The notes below the pieces were generated by a model. That model had not been told where the DNA came from. It saw nothing but the letters and a program-made list of their open reading frames with translations, and did no database searches. From the IMG/VR virus record IMGVR_UViG_3300017719_000300, positions 1 through 20,253 of that record: a DNA stretch of 20,253 bases; one strand, written 5' to 3'. Source of the DNA: a virus. Shown in pieces: positions 13,247 through 19,087 of the stretch (its first letter is position 1; each line of letters opens with the position of its first letter). Position numbers and translations under genes: made by a program.

Positions 13247-15255
13247 TAGAACATGTAACTCCGTGGTAGTCGCTCATTAATTGTGTCTTCAAAAAAGTTC
13301 TCTACTGGTTCATTTAAATCTATGTATTCTAGACGCTCTTTTGTAGGTTCTATTTTATTTTTAAACTTAAACAACTCGTCACCAAACAAAGCATCTGTTG
13401 TGCGTGTAGCCGAGGGGTATTTCAACTCCAACATACCTGTAGAACCTAATGATGGATTGAGTCCTAAGTTAGGTAAGTCTAAGTTAGGTAAGTCTACGCT
13501 AGGTAAGTCTACGCTAGGTAAGTCTATAGAAGTATTAGGTAAAGCCTGTCTAACTGCGGTGTCTAAATCTGACAACACATCACCAGCGCCTTGCGCTACA
13601 TCTTCAATAACATCGCCAACAGGTTTAGCTACATCTTCAACAACATCTCCTACTGCTTGACCAACATCTTCAATAACATCTCCTGATGCTTGAGCGACAT
13701 CTTCAATAACATCGCCAACAGGTTTCAGTGGTTCTTCTATAGCCTTAATTATAGGTCTAGTAGCTTCTCCTATTGCTTGTGCGCCGTCTTCAACAAAATG
13801 AGCAAGGTCTGTTGCTATTGCTCCTATAGGACGTACTAAATCTTCTGCAAGTTTTTCTATACCACCTAGGTCAATACCAAGATCAACAGAAGGCAAGTCA
13901 ATGCTACCTAGTGTACCACCTTCTCTGATGTACTTACCTAGACCATGAGCCAGAGCCTCGTCCAACTCTTCGCCTTCCGCTAGTTTCTTTACCGTCTTTC
14001 CTATACCAGCTTGGAAGTCATCATACTGGATACCTGCACCTTCAATAGCTGCTTGGTCTAAACCTATTATATCTAAACCGTCTTTAATTAAACCATTACC
14101 TACCAAAGCAATAGCAGCACCTTTAGCATCTCCTGCCGCCGCTACGTTCAAGGCTGTCTGTGTTTGTGCATAGGAAGAGCCGAACAAGCCTATTCCTGTG
14201 TCTGCTACTGCTGTGCCTAAGTCTGCTGAAAAGGGGTCTACGCCTCCTAGCGCGTCACTATACTCTCCATTATCAAAAGTAGCTGGAGGTTTAACTACCC
14301 CTGCCATCTCTAGTCCAGTCAACAGACCACTGGCTATTTCCATAGGTGATACTTTCATGCCTGTAGCTGCTTTAGTGGCTGTAGTTGCTAATGCTACAAC
14401 AGGATTAACCATGCCTGCTATCTGAGTTAAAGGATTGTTTAAAGCAAACTCCAACACACCACCGCTGTCAAAACTCTGACCTGCTTTTTGACCAGGCACG
14501 TCTGCTGTTCTCCAAAAGAAAGTTTTGTTGCCCCAACCACCTATATCCCATACTTTGCCTTTAGCAACTACGTACTGTCTAATAGGCTCTCCCGTTTCTC
14601 GGTTCAAGTTATTAGCATGTGTAGTAAGAGACTGCGCCATTAAGTTTAGGCGATCATCTTTACTCACATCTAATTTATCTATATAGCGTAACTGATCTTG
14701 ATCTTGTAAAGTAGTCCAAGTATTACCAAATTGTGTAGGGTCTTCAGCCGCCAGTGACTGTAAGTTACCAAGTTGCATTTCTTGTTGTTCTTCTGTAGCT
14801 TTTTTCTCAAACTCAAGGAAAGATTCTGTGCTTTCAAATACGTTAGGATCAATTTCTTCTCTTGTAAGACCTAATTCTGTTAAAGACTTGTCCTGTAACG
14901 TAGGCACAATAGTCTCTAACAACTCTGGCGTTATTCCTGAACCTAGAGGCTTCATTTCAAAACCTCCCATATACTTGTTCAAGGCATCAACGTCAAGATT
15001 AGCTAGTAAAGACTCTGCTTCCAATAACTCTGGAGTCTTGGGTTGAAATCTGTGCTGAGTACCATACATAGTAGACTCAGTTAGTTTAGGAGAAATAGTA
15101 AAGTTAGAAGGGGCAACAGTAGACGCAAAAGCATCTGGTTGCTCGTCAAAAGGGCTATTTAAAGAAACAACTTCTTCAACAGGCTGACGAGCATTTGCCT
15201 TAGCCGCTACTGCCGCATTGACGCGATTGTTTGTACTATACGCTCCACCGCCCAT
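13246..15255 (-). CDS. Large virion-associated protein with tandem amphipathic repeats, function unknown
   Basis: A 669-aa protein. The first half is mixed, with low-complexity charged helices and an aromatic segment (WDIGGWGNKTFFWRTADVPG, about 236-255) followed by a hydrophobic stretch with Ala/Val. From about residue 440 the sequence is a long amphipathic helix. At about 509-565 it turns into near-perfect 11-residue repeats (PVGDVIEDVAQ, ASGDVIEDVGQ, AVGDVVEDVAK). Then at 577-596 come four 5-residue units (DLPSV x2, DLPNL x2), and a charged C-terminus. Hendecad repeats form long, right-handed or membrane-surface helices. No enzyme domain is recognised. AGGAAG lies 5 bases before the ATG. 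Neighbours are a holin-like gene upstream and the tail adaptor downstream, so it may be a tail or internal virion protein. The role is unknown. Confidence 0.75.
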   Translation of the reverse strand: MGGGAYSTNNRVNAAVAAKANARQPVEEVVSLNSPFDEQPDAFASTVAPSNFTISPKLTESTMYGTQHRFQPKTPELLEAESLLANLDVDALNKYMGGFEMKPLGSGITPELLETIVPTLQDKSLTELGLTREEIDPNVFESTESFLEFEKKATEEQQEMQLGNLQSLAAEDPTQFGNTWTTLQDQDQLRYIDKLDVSKDDRLNLMAQSLTTHANNLNRETGEPIRQYVVAKGKVWDIGGWGNKTFFWRTADVPGQKAGQSFDSGGVLEFALNNPLTQIAGMVNPVVALATTATKAATGMKVSPMEIASGLLTGLEMAGVVKPPATFDNGEYSDALGGVDPFSADLGTAVADTGIGLFGSSYAQTQTALNVAAAGDAKGAAIALVGNGLIKDGLDIIGLDQAAIEGAGIQYDDFQAGIGKTVKKLAEGEELDEALAHGLGKYIREGGTLGSIDLPSVDLGIDLGGIEKLAEDLVRPIGAIATDLAHFVEDGAQAIGEATRPIIKAIEEPLKPVGDVIEDVAQASGDVIEDVGQAVGDVVEDVAKPVGDVIEDVAQGAGDVLSDLDTAVRQALPNTSIDLPSVDLPSVDLPNLDLPNLGLNPSLGSTGMLELKYPSATRTTDALFGDELFKFKNKIEPTKERLEYIDLNEPVENFFEDTINERLPRSYMF
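13466..13525. repeat. Four tandem 15-bp repeats
   Basis: Units AAGTTAGGTAAGTCT (13466-13480, 13481-13495) and ACGCTAGGTAAGTCT (13496-13510, 13511-13525). Units 1 and 2 are identical, as are 3 and 4. They code, on the minus strand, for four DLPxx pentapeptides. The exact DNA identity suggests recent slippage or duplication. Confidence 0.9.
13565..13729. repeat. Tandem 33-bp repeats coding 11-residue units
   Basis: The core ACATCTTCAATAACATC recurs at 13598, 13631 (one change), 13664 and 13697, exactly 33 bp apart, with a diverged copy near 13570. On the minus strand each unit codes for one GDVIEDVxx-type hendecad. Confidence 0.88.
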
Positions 15256-15257
15256 CC

Positions 15258-15635
15258 CTACTTCCTCATGTTCATTAGTTTGTCTACGCCTTTAATACCA
15301 AAGCTGGCACTGATGGCTATAAACAACAAGTATTGATACCACTCTGGGAGACTACCTAACGCTACGAATGCTTCTTGAACTCTATCAACTACTGTCATAT
15401 CACCAACAACAATAGCGTAACCAACCATGAAGATAGGCACTGACAACACTAAAGTCCAGAACTCATCTTTCCAGCTTGACGCAGAAGCCTCAGCCATCTT
15501 AGCTTCCCAGTCAGCATCATTTTGAATAACATTCATCTTAGCTTTATGCTTTGCTTTAGATTGTTCAGCTTTGTTAGATAAATAATTCTTTGCTAAACCA
15601 GCTAGAGGAGATATTAAAGTAGTTAAAATACTCAT
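15258..15635 (-). CDS. Holin-like membrane protein
   Basis: A 125-aa protein with an amphipathic N-terminus (ISPLAGLAKNYL), a charged helical linker (NVIQNDADWEAKMAEASASS, 35-54), then two strong membrane segments at about 59-77 (WTLVLSVPIFMVGYAIVV region) and 98-116 (PEWYQYLLFIAISASFGI). A WKDEFW motif leads into the first, and the end is basic (KLMNMRK). This layout fits holin-type membrane proteins of podoviruses with an amphipathic third element. No Shine-Dalgarno precedes the ATG, which is instead immediately preceded by a perfect -10 box (see the promoter at 15638-15666). An in-frame TAA six bases before the ATG excludes any longer start; a second in-frame ATG is codon 34. Holin function is likely but not proven. 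Confidence 0.6.
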   Translation of the reverse strand: MSILTTLISPLAGLAKNYLSNKAEQSKAKHKAKMNVIQNDADWEAKMAEASASSWKDEFWTLVLSVPIFMVGYAIVVGDMTVVDRVQEAFVALGSLPEWYQYLLFIAISASFGIKGVDKLMNMRK

Positions 15636-15637
15636 AT

Positions 15638-15666
15638 ATTATACACTATTTAGTCTTGTTTGTCAA
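15638..15666 (-). promoter_or_regulatory. Perfect-consensus sigma70 promoter at the holin-like gene start
   Basis: On the minus strand, TTGACA (15661-15666), a 17-bp spacer, and TATAAT (15638-15643): both hexamers are full consensus. The -35 lies in the last codons of the 61-aa gene upstream. The -10 ends two bases before the ATG at 15633-15635, so the expected start (about 15631) falls just inside the coding region. The promoter would therefore serve the 669-aa gene, tail-tube and ejection genes, or codon-34 translation of the holin-like gene. Confidence 0.8.
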
Positions 15667-15835
15667 GCTGTTTCTTACCGTGCACTATTCTCTGCACAGT
15701 ATCTGATTCATATATTCTAATACCTAGCCACACAATAGTCAGCAAAGATGCTGCTGGTGGCAACCAGGCCGCCATAGTTAATACTGCTGTAGAGCCTGCG
15801 GCTACGTCTAGTATATCTTTAGTTGGTTCATCCAT
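15650..15835 (-). CDS. Small membrane protein, 61 aa
   Basis: Acidic N-terminus (MDEPTKDILDVAAG), a hydrophobic region at about 13-42 with a Pro-Pro turn (LTMAAWLPPAASLLTIVWLGIRI), which may be one long or two short membrane segments, then a basic tail ending in KQLDKQD. AGGA lies 7 bases before the ATG. The gene overlaps the preceding stop by 8 bases, and its last codons contain the -35 of the promoter above. Length and topology fit a small holin or antiholin-type partner of the following gene. That is inferred from size, topology and neighbours. Confidence 0.65.
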   Translation of the reverse strand: MDEPTKDILDVAAGSTAVLTMAAWLPPAASLLTIVWLGIRIYESDTVQRIVHGKKQLDKQD

Positions 15836-16307
15836 TTCCCTGTCCTATGATCAAAGAGATTGTAAAGTAAAGACCAGCGGCTAATGCTAAGATGCCTGCG
15901 ATCTGTATAGTGTTCCAGAATACTGCCTTACGCTTGCGCTCCTGTGCGTATATAGTCTTCTCTCGTTGTTCTTTAATCTTCCTACGTAAAGCTACTAACT
16001 CTGTGTATCCTGACTTACCATAGGTGTACATCAGGAGTTCTCTGAGTTCCTTCTCTTGTTGTTGTACTTTCTTTTGATGAGCATAAACCTGCATTGCTTC
16101 TTGCTCAACAGACTGTGATGACACAATCTTCTTAAACAATGGTGGGTTCTCTGCTCTACGTTGACATTCATTTAAATCACTTACAGCGCCATACCAACGC
16201 CCTATTTGTCTTAGTGTATCCTCTACTTCACGACCAGCCGCTATCATTCGTTTGATTGTACCAAATGCGTTAGTGGCTATGCTGATGGCTGTGACTGGAT
16301 CAATCAT
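15828..16307 (-). CDS. Coiled-coil protein with a C-terminal membrane anchor, function unknown
   Basis: A 159-aa protein starting MIDPVTAISIATNAFGTIKR, with an N-terminal helical part (1-55), a conserved-looking NPPLFKKI patch at 54-61, a charged coiled-coil region at about 66-128 (QEAMQVYAHQKKVQQQEKEL, and KIKEQREKTIYAQERKRK), and one membrane segment at about 130-155 (WNTIQIAGILALAAGLYFTI). This N-soluble, C-anchored form is unlike a typical inner spanin, which is anchored N-terminally. I have seen similar proteins in marine podoviruses without a known role. The start has a poor GGCGGG site 7 bases upstream. It sits in the lysis-like cluster, so an envelope-related role is plausible. Confidence 0.65.
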   Translation of the reverse strand: MIDPVTAISIATNAFGTIKRMIAAGREVEDTLRQIGRWYGAVSDLNECQRRAENPPLFKKIVSSQSVEQEAMQVYAHQKKVQQQEKELRELLMYTYGKSGYTELVALRRKIKEQREKTIYAQERKRKAVFWNTIQIAGILALAAGLYFTISLIIGQGNG

Positions 16308-16323
16308 TAAAAAACCCGCCTAT

Positions 16324-16527
16324 TCACTCAGATGCAGCGCGTATGTCTTTAGCAATACCCTCAACTGCTGTGGCAGAACCTGAGCCTACACCCTTAGCTG
16401 TGTCCACAACCATAGTCTGTGCAGAGTCTACAGTAGTGCCTACAATTTCCTGTGCGCCATCTACTGCTCCGTTAAATGTGTTACAGCCCATAAAAGCTAC
16501 TGTTGCTAGTATTATTAAGTATTTCAT
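16324..16527 (-). CDS. Small entericidin-like lipoprotein
   Basis: A 67-aa protein with a lipoprotein signal: MKYLIILATVAFMGC, the lipid-bearing Cys at residue 15. The mature start GCNTFNGAVDGAQEIVG resembles the entericidin family of small envelope lipoproteins (GCNTxxG). The rest is Ala/Gly/Val/Thr rich with a rough 11-residue periodicity (VDGAQEIVGTT, VDSAQTMVVDT) and no proline-rich segment. ATG 16527 is chosen over an upstream start at 16557: it begins the signal peptide and has AAGGA 8 or so bases upstream, whereas 16557 would add a hydrophilic decapeptide before it. The lipobox is slightly unusual (Phe at -3, Met at -2). It could be an outer spanin-like partner, a toxin/antidote protein or a superinfection factor. 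Envelope location is likely. Confidence 0.65.
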   Translation of the reverse strand: MKYLIILATVAFMGCNTFNGAVDGAQEIVGTTVDSAQTMVVDTAKGVGSGSATAVEGIAKDIRAASE

Positions 16528-16538
16528 TGTATTTTCCT

Positions 16539-16970
16539 TTAAGGCGCTGTAGGCCAAGTTACGTTAGTTGGGAAATCTGTTTGTGTTGAGATGTCTCGAA
16601 GTGCTGTGCGGTATGTAGCCCAAGAAGTTTTTGTGCTGTCGTCTAAGGGGCTGTCAGGCATTTGTGTCCAGTCACTGTCTATTAAAAACTGGTCACGCAT
16701 AGAGCGCACACGTTGGGCAACTTCAGCCTGTGGTTTATTTTCTGCAACCATAGGTAAAGTCCATTGGCCATCTACCTGAACAAACTGACCTTCAACTTTA
16801 TTCTGACTTACTGGGTCAACTTCTACATCTTGGATGACGTAGGGATAAACATCGTAACTCGCTAAGAGTTCATCAGGAATTATTTTAGGGAAAGATGTGT
16901 CTGAATTATCACGGCGTAGTTGCCCCAGTGTGTATTTAGCTGGAGTACCGTTTGTAAGTTTAATGTGCAT
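16539..16970 (-). CDS. Tail fibre assembly chaperone-like protein
   Basis: A 143-aa protein. The C-terminal half carries the pattern of phage tail assembly chaperones (fibre assembly proteins): RVRSMRDQFLIDSDWTQMPD (87-106), then SWATYRTALRDI (116-127), and a closing W-P (139-140). These proteins bind fibre ends and help them fold and attach. The N-terminal half starts with a short beta part (MHIKLTNGTPAKYTLGQLRR) and ends with Trp70 and Pro73. Such genes sit beside their fibre, as here, directly downstream of two fibre-type genes. TAGGAA lies about 7 bases before the ATG. It ends 12 bases before the lipoprotein start. Confidence 0.8.
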   Translation of the reverse strand: MHIKLTNGTPAKYTLGQLRRDNSDTSFPKIIPDELLASYDVYPYVIQDVEVDPVSQNKVEGQFVQVDGQWTLPMVAENKPQAEVAQRVRSMRDQFLIDSDWTQMPDSPLDDSTKTSWATYRTALRDISTQTDFPTNVTWPTAP

Positions 16971-16979
16971 ATAAATTTC

Positions 16980-17600
16980 CTAAGTTAAGTCAAGTTGCAT
17001 TTCTGTGCATAATTCAAAAGCGCCAGAAACGTCCAAATTTTGTGTTCCTGTATTGCCGTGGCCGGCTTTCTGATAAGCCCAATAAAATTTTATATCCCCA
17101 CTAGAATCCGTTACATCAACCTCTGTTGCAAACGAAGGTTTTACTACGGTAGTAACGCCGCTAGAAACCACTGACCCAAAGCCCATATAGAGACTGTCGT
17201 TTGTGTCCGTCATTGTGATAGACGCTGTAGCACCATTTATACCTTCATCTTCATCTACTTCTGTAAATGTGTCGTATCCAGTAGGCCGGAATACAACGAT
17301 TACGTTGTCCCTGTTGCCGTTGTTAGTCGTGTAACCAGAGGCATTAGCTATTATTCGGCTAAAAGCAAAACTTTGGAAACTTGAGTATAACCCTGAGTTA
17401 ATAAGTGTCCATCCACTCTCGGGAGATATTGCATTGTTGGAATAATAGGACATATAACTAAACAACAGGTCGCCGTCTTCATAATCAACGCCACGAATCA
17501 CAGTGACTGTAGATGCTCCCCACTTTTGACCTATAAATTCAAGATTGTTACCACCAGTCCCACCAGACGTTTGAATAATTTTTTTAGCTACGCTACTCAT
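16980..17600 (-). CDS. Beta-rich protein, putative tail-fibre or receptor-binding component
   Basis: A 206-aa protein, Ser/Thr/Gly/Asp/Tyr rich, with many short beta strands (STVTVIRGV, DGDLLFSYMSYYSN, SGWTLINSGLY, DNVIVVFRPTGY) and no signal peptide or membrane segment. The N-terminus is basic and Gly-rich (KKIIQTSGGTGGNN). I recognise no family. It lies between the repeat-containing tail fibre (TAATG overlap with its stop) and the fibre assembly chaperone-like gene, so it is probably a distal fibre subunit, adhesin or fibre-tip protein. No enzyme motif is visible. The ribosome site is weak, which suggests coupling to the fibre gene. Confidence 0.65.
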   Translation of the reverse strand: MSSVAKKIIQTSGGTGGNNLEFIGQKWGASTVTVIRGVDYEDGDLLFSYMSYYSNNAISPESGWTLINSGLYSSFQSFAFSRIIANASGYTTNNGNRDNVIVVFRPTGYDTFTEVDEDEGINGATASITMTDTNDSLYMGFGSVVSSGVTTVVKPSFATEVDVTDSSGDIKFYWAYQKAGHGNTGTQNLDVSGAFELCTEMQLDLT

Positions 17601-18952
17601 TATGCCATCGCCTGTCCAGCCGTGAAGCCGTAGTAGGTTGTACCGCCGTCAATAGTATAAAACACAAACACATCTACACCGTTGTTTGTTGCTGTAAGCG
17701 TAGGTGCTGTGCCTCCTGCCCAGTCAACACTAGCGGGCCAAGTAATTGCACGGGCTGTAGAGTCTTGAATAATCTTTAGCGTAAAGGCTGTAGCATTGCC
17801 TGTGGTTGCTGGGTTGCTAAACGTGTAAGTAGTAGCGCCTGTAAGATCATGTACAAAGTTAGTTGCAGTTGCTAGGTCAATAGTAGTAGATGTGCCTGTA
17901 AGGGTCTCTGCGTCTTCTGTGATAGCCGCCCCAAAGACTACAGTGCCTGTTACTGTACCACCAGCTTTAGGAAGCGCAGCGTCAGCCGTTGTTCCCTGAG
18001 TAGCCGTAGCATAGTCAGAAGAGTCAAAGGCTTTAACTTGTGCTAGGTTAGTGACTTCACTATCCATCAATGCGCCAGCGGCTGTTACATTAGTTGCGTC
18101 TGTTACATCTGCACTGGCTTCAATGCCGTCCAGTTTAGTTCCGTCAACAGAAACATCACGACCATCTACTGTAGAACTTGCAGCCATGACAATGTTATCG
18201 CCACTGGATACAGATAGGTCTGTGCCACCAGTGGTGTTACCAAGCGCAAGAGTCTGTGCTAAAGTTTCACCACCGCCACCTGAAGCAGTGCTTGCAATTG
18301 TACCGTCAGCAGCAATAGTAATATTAGAACCTGCGGTAAGGGAAGCTACTACATTAGTTGTGTCCGTAACGTCAGCACTGGCTTCTATGCCATCTAACTT
18401 AGTACCATCTGTAGCGACATCTCGTCCATCAAACGTGCTGTTAGTTGTTACAGCGCCTGTTAGTGCGCCACCTGCAAGCGGAAGTGCCACATCAGCGGTT
18501 GTACCCTGAGCAGCGGTAGCGTAATCTGAAGAATCAAAAGCCTTAACCTGTGCAAGGTTAGTAACCTCAGAATCCATTAACGCGCCTGCGGCGGTGACGT
18601 TAGTAGTATCTGTTACATCTGCGCTAGCTTCAATGCCGTCTAACTTAGTACCGTCAGTGGCTACGTCACGGCCGTCTACTGTGCCTGTAACTACAATGTT
18701 ACCTGTAGAGGTTACAGTAGAGCCTGTGATAGCAGCAGGAGTATTACCGCCAATAACAGCACCATCAATAGTGCCTGCGTTAATGTCTATGGTGCTAGGG
18801 TTAGTACCAAGTTCAACAATACTACCGCCGTTGTCCTCAGTAAATAATCGTTTATCAGATACGTTGACCGCCAGTTCACCTTGCACAAGATCACTAGCTG
18901 TCGGCACAGCAGAGGCTGTAGAACTGTTTTTTGTTACAATTTTTGTAGCCAT
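17600..18952 (-). CDS. Tail fibre with repeated DGTKLDGIEASADVTD units
   Basis: A 450-aa Thr/Ala/Gly/Asp-rich protein. The N-terminus (MATKIVTKNSSTASAVPTAS, then GELAVNVSDKRLFT) is the virion-binding start seen in phage fibres. The shaft holds three copies of VDGRDVATDGTKLDGIEASA at about 92-118, 174-200 and 262-288. Two of them (92-163 and 262-333) extend over 72 residues through ALMDSEVTNLAQVKAFDSSD. The C-terminus (residues 341-450: DLTGATTYTFSNPATTG, AITWPASVDWAGGTAPTLTA, VFVFYTIDGGTTYYGFTAGQ) is a beta domain found at the tip of many marine phage fibres. AGGA about 8 bases upstream supports the ATG. It probably forms the trimeric host-recognition fibre with the next two genes. Confidence 0.85.
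   Translation of the reverse strand: MATKIVTKNSSTASAVPTASDLVQGELAVNVSDKRLFTEDNGGSIVELGTNPSTIDINAGTIDGAVIGGNTPAAITGSTVTSTGNIVVTGTVDGRDVATDGTKLDGIEASADVTDTTNVTAAGALMDSEVTNLAQVKAFDSSDYATAAQGTTADVALPLAGGALTGAVTTNSTFDGRDVATDGTKLDGIEASADVTDTTNVVASLTAGSNITIAADGTIASTASGGGGETLAQTLALGNTTGGTDLSVSSGDNIVMAASSTVDGRDVSVDGTKLDGIEASADVTDATNVTAAGALMDSEVTNLAQVKAFDSSDYATATQGTTADAALPKAGGTVTGTVVFGAAITEDAETLTGTSTTIDLATATNFVHDLTGATTYTFSNPATTGNATAFTLKIIQDSTARAITWPASVDWAGGTAPTLTATNNGVDVFVFYTIDGGTTYYGFTAGQAMA
17954..18679. repeat. Internal long repeats of the tail fibre gene
   Basis: Two 216-bp copies (17954-18169 and 18464-18679) code for 72 residues that differ at only about 7 positions, plus a third shorter copy of the first 27 residues at 18350-18430. 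The DNA differs at many silent sites, so the duplication is old. Confidence 0.85.
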
Positions 18953-19040
18953 GTTTATATCCTGATAGGTTGTTGCTTTATTTGCTTTAGTAGTGGCTAT
19001 TATTAAATACTCTGTAACAGCCTAAATAACCTCTACGAAA
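18953..19040 (-). promoter_or_regulatory. Leader between capsid terminator and fibre gene
   Basis: 88 AT-rich bases without a gene. I see AGGA about 8 bases before the fibre ATG and AT-rich -10-like strings (AATAAT near 19001-19012 on the minus strand), but no convincing -35. A promoter may lie here to serve the genes beyond the terminator, but I cannot define it. Confidence 0.25.
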
Positions 19041-19080
19041 ACAAACAAATAAAAGAAAGGGGGACTCCGAAGAATCCCCC
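19041..19080 (-). terminator. Intrinsic terminator with UUCG loop after the capsid gene
   Basis: Read on the minus strand, GGGGGATTC-TTCG-GAGTCCCCC is a 9-bp stem (one U-G pair) closed by a UUCG loop on a C-G pair, a very stable tetraloop, followed by TTTCTTTTATTT. It lies 7 bases after the capsid stop at 19088 and should cut much of the transcription before the tail genes. Confidence 0.88.
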
Positions 19081-19087
19081 AGTTAGC

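Noticed and set aside
13283-13660. Plus-strand open frame of 125 codons with KLGKSTLGKS repeats
   Set aside because: It is the reverse image of the 15-bp and 33-bp repeats in the minus-strand 669-aa gene. No ribosome site or recognisable domain.
18051-18965. Two plus-strand open frames (18051-18509 and 18594-18965) rich in Ser, Val, Pro and Ala
   Set aside because: They are antisense to the tail fibre gene. Their repeats mirror the fibre repeats, they have no good ribosome sites, and the compositions are artefacts of the repeat.
19001-19025. Minus-strand AATAAT with TTTAGG about 16 bases upstream as promoter of the fibre gene
   Set aside because: The -35 matches only three of six bases and the region is AT-rich, so I do not list it as a defined promoter.
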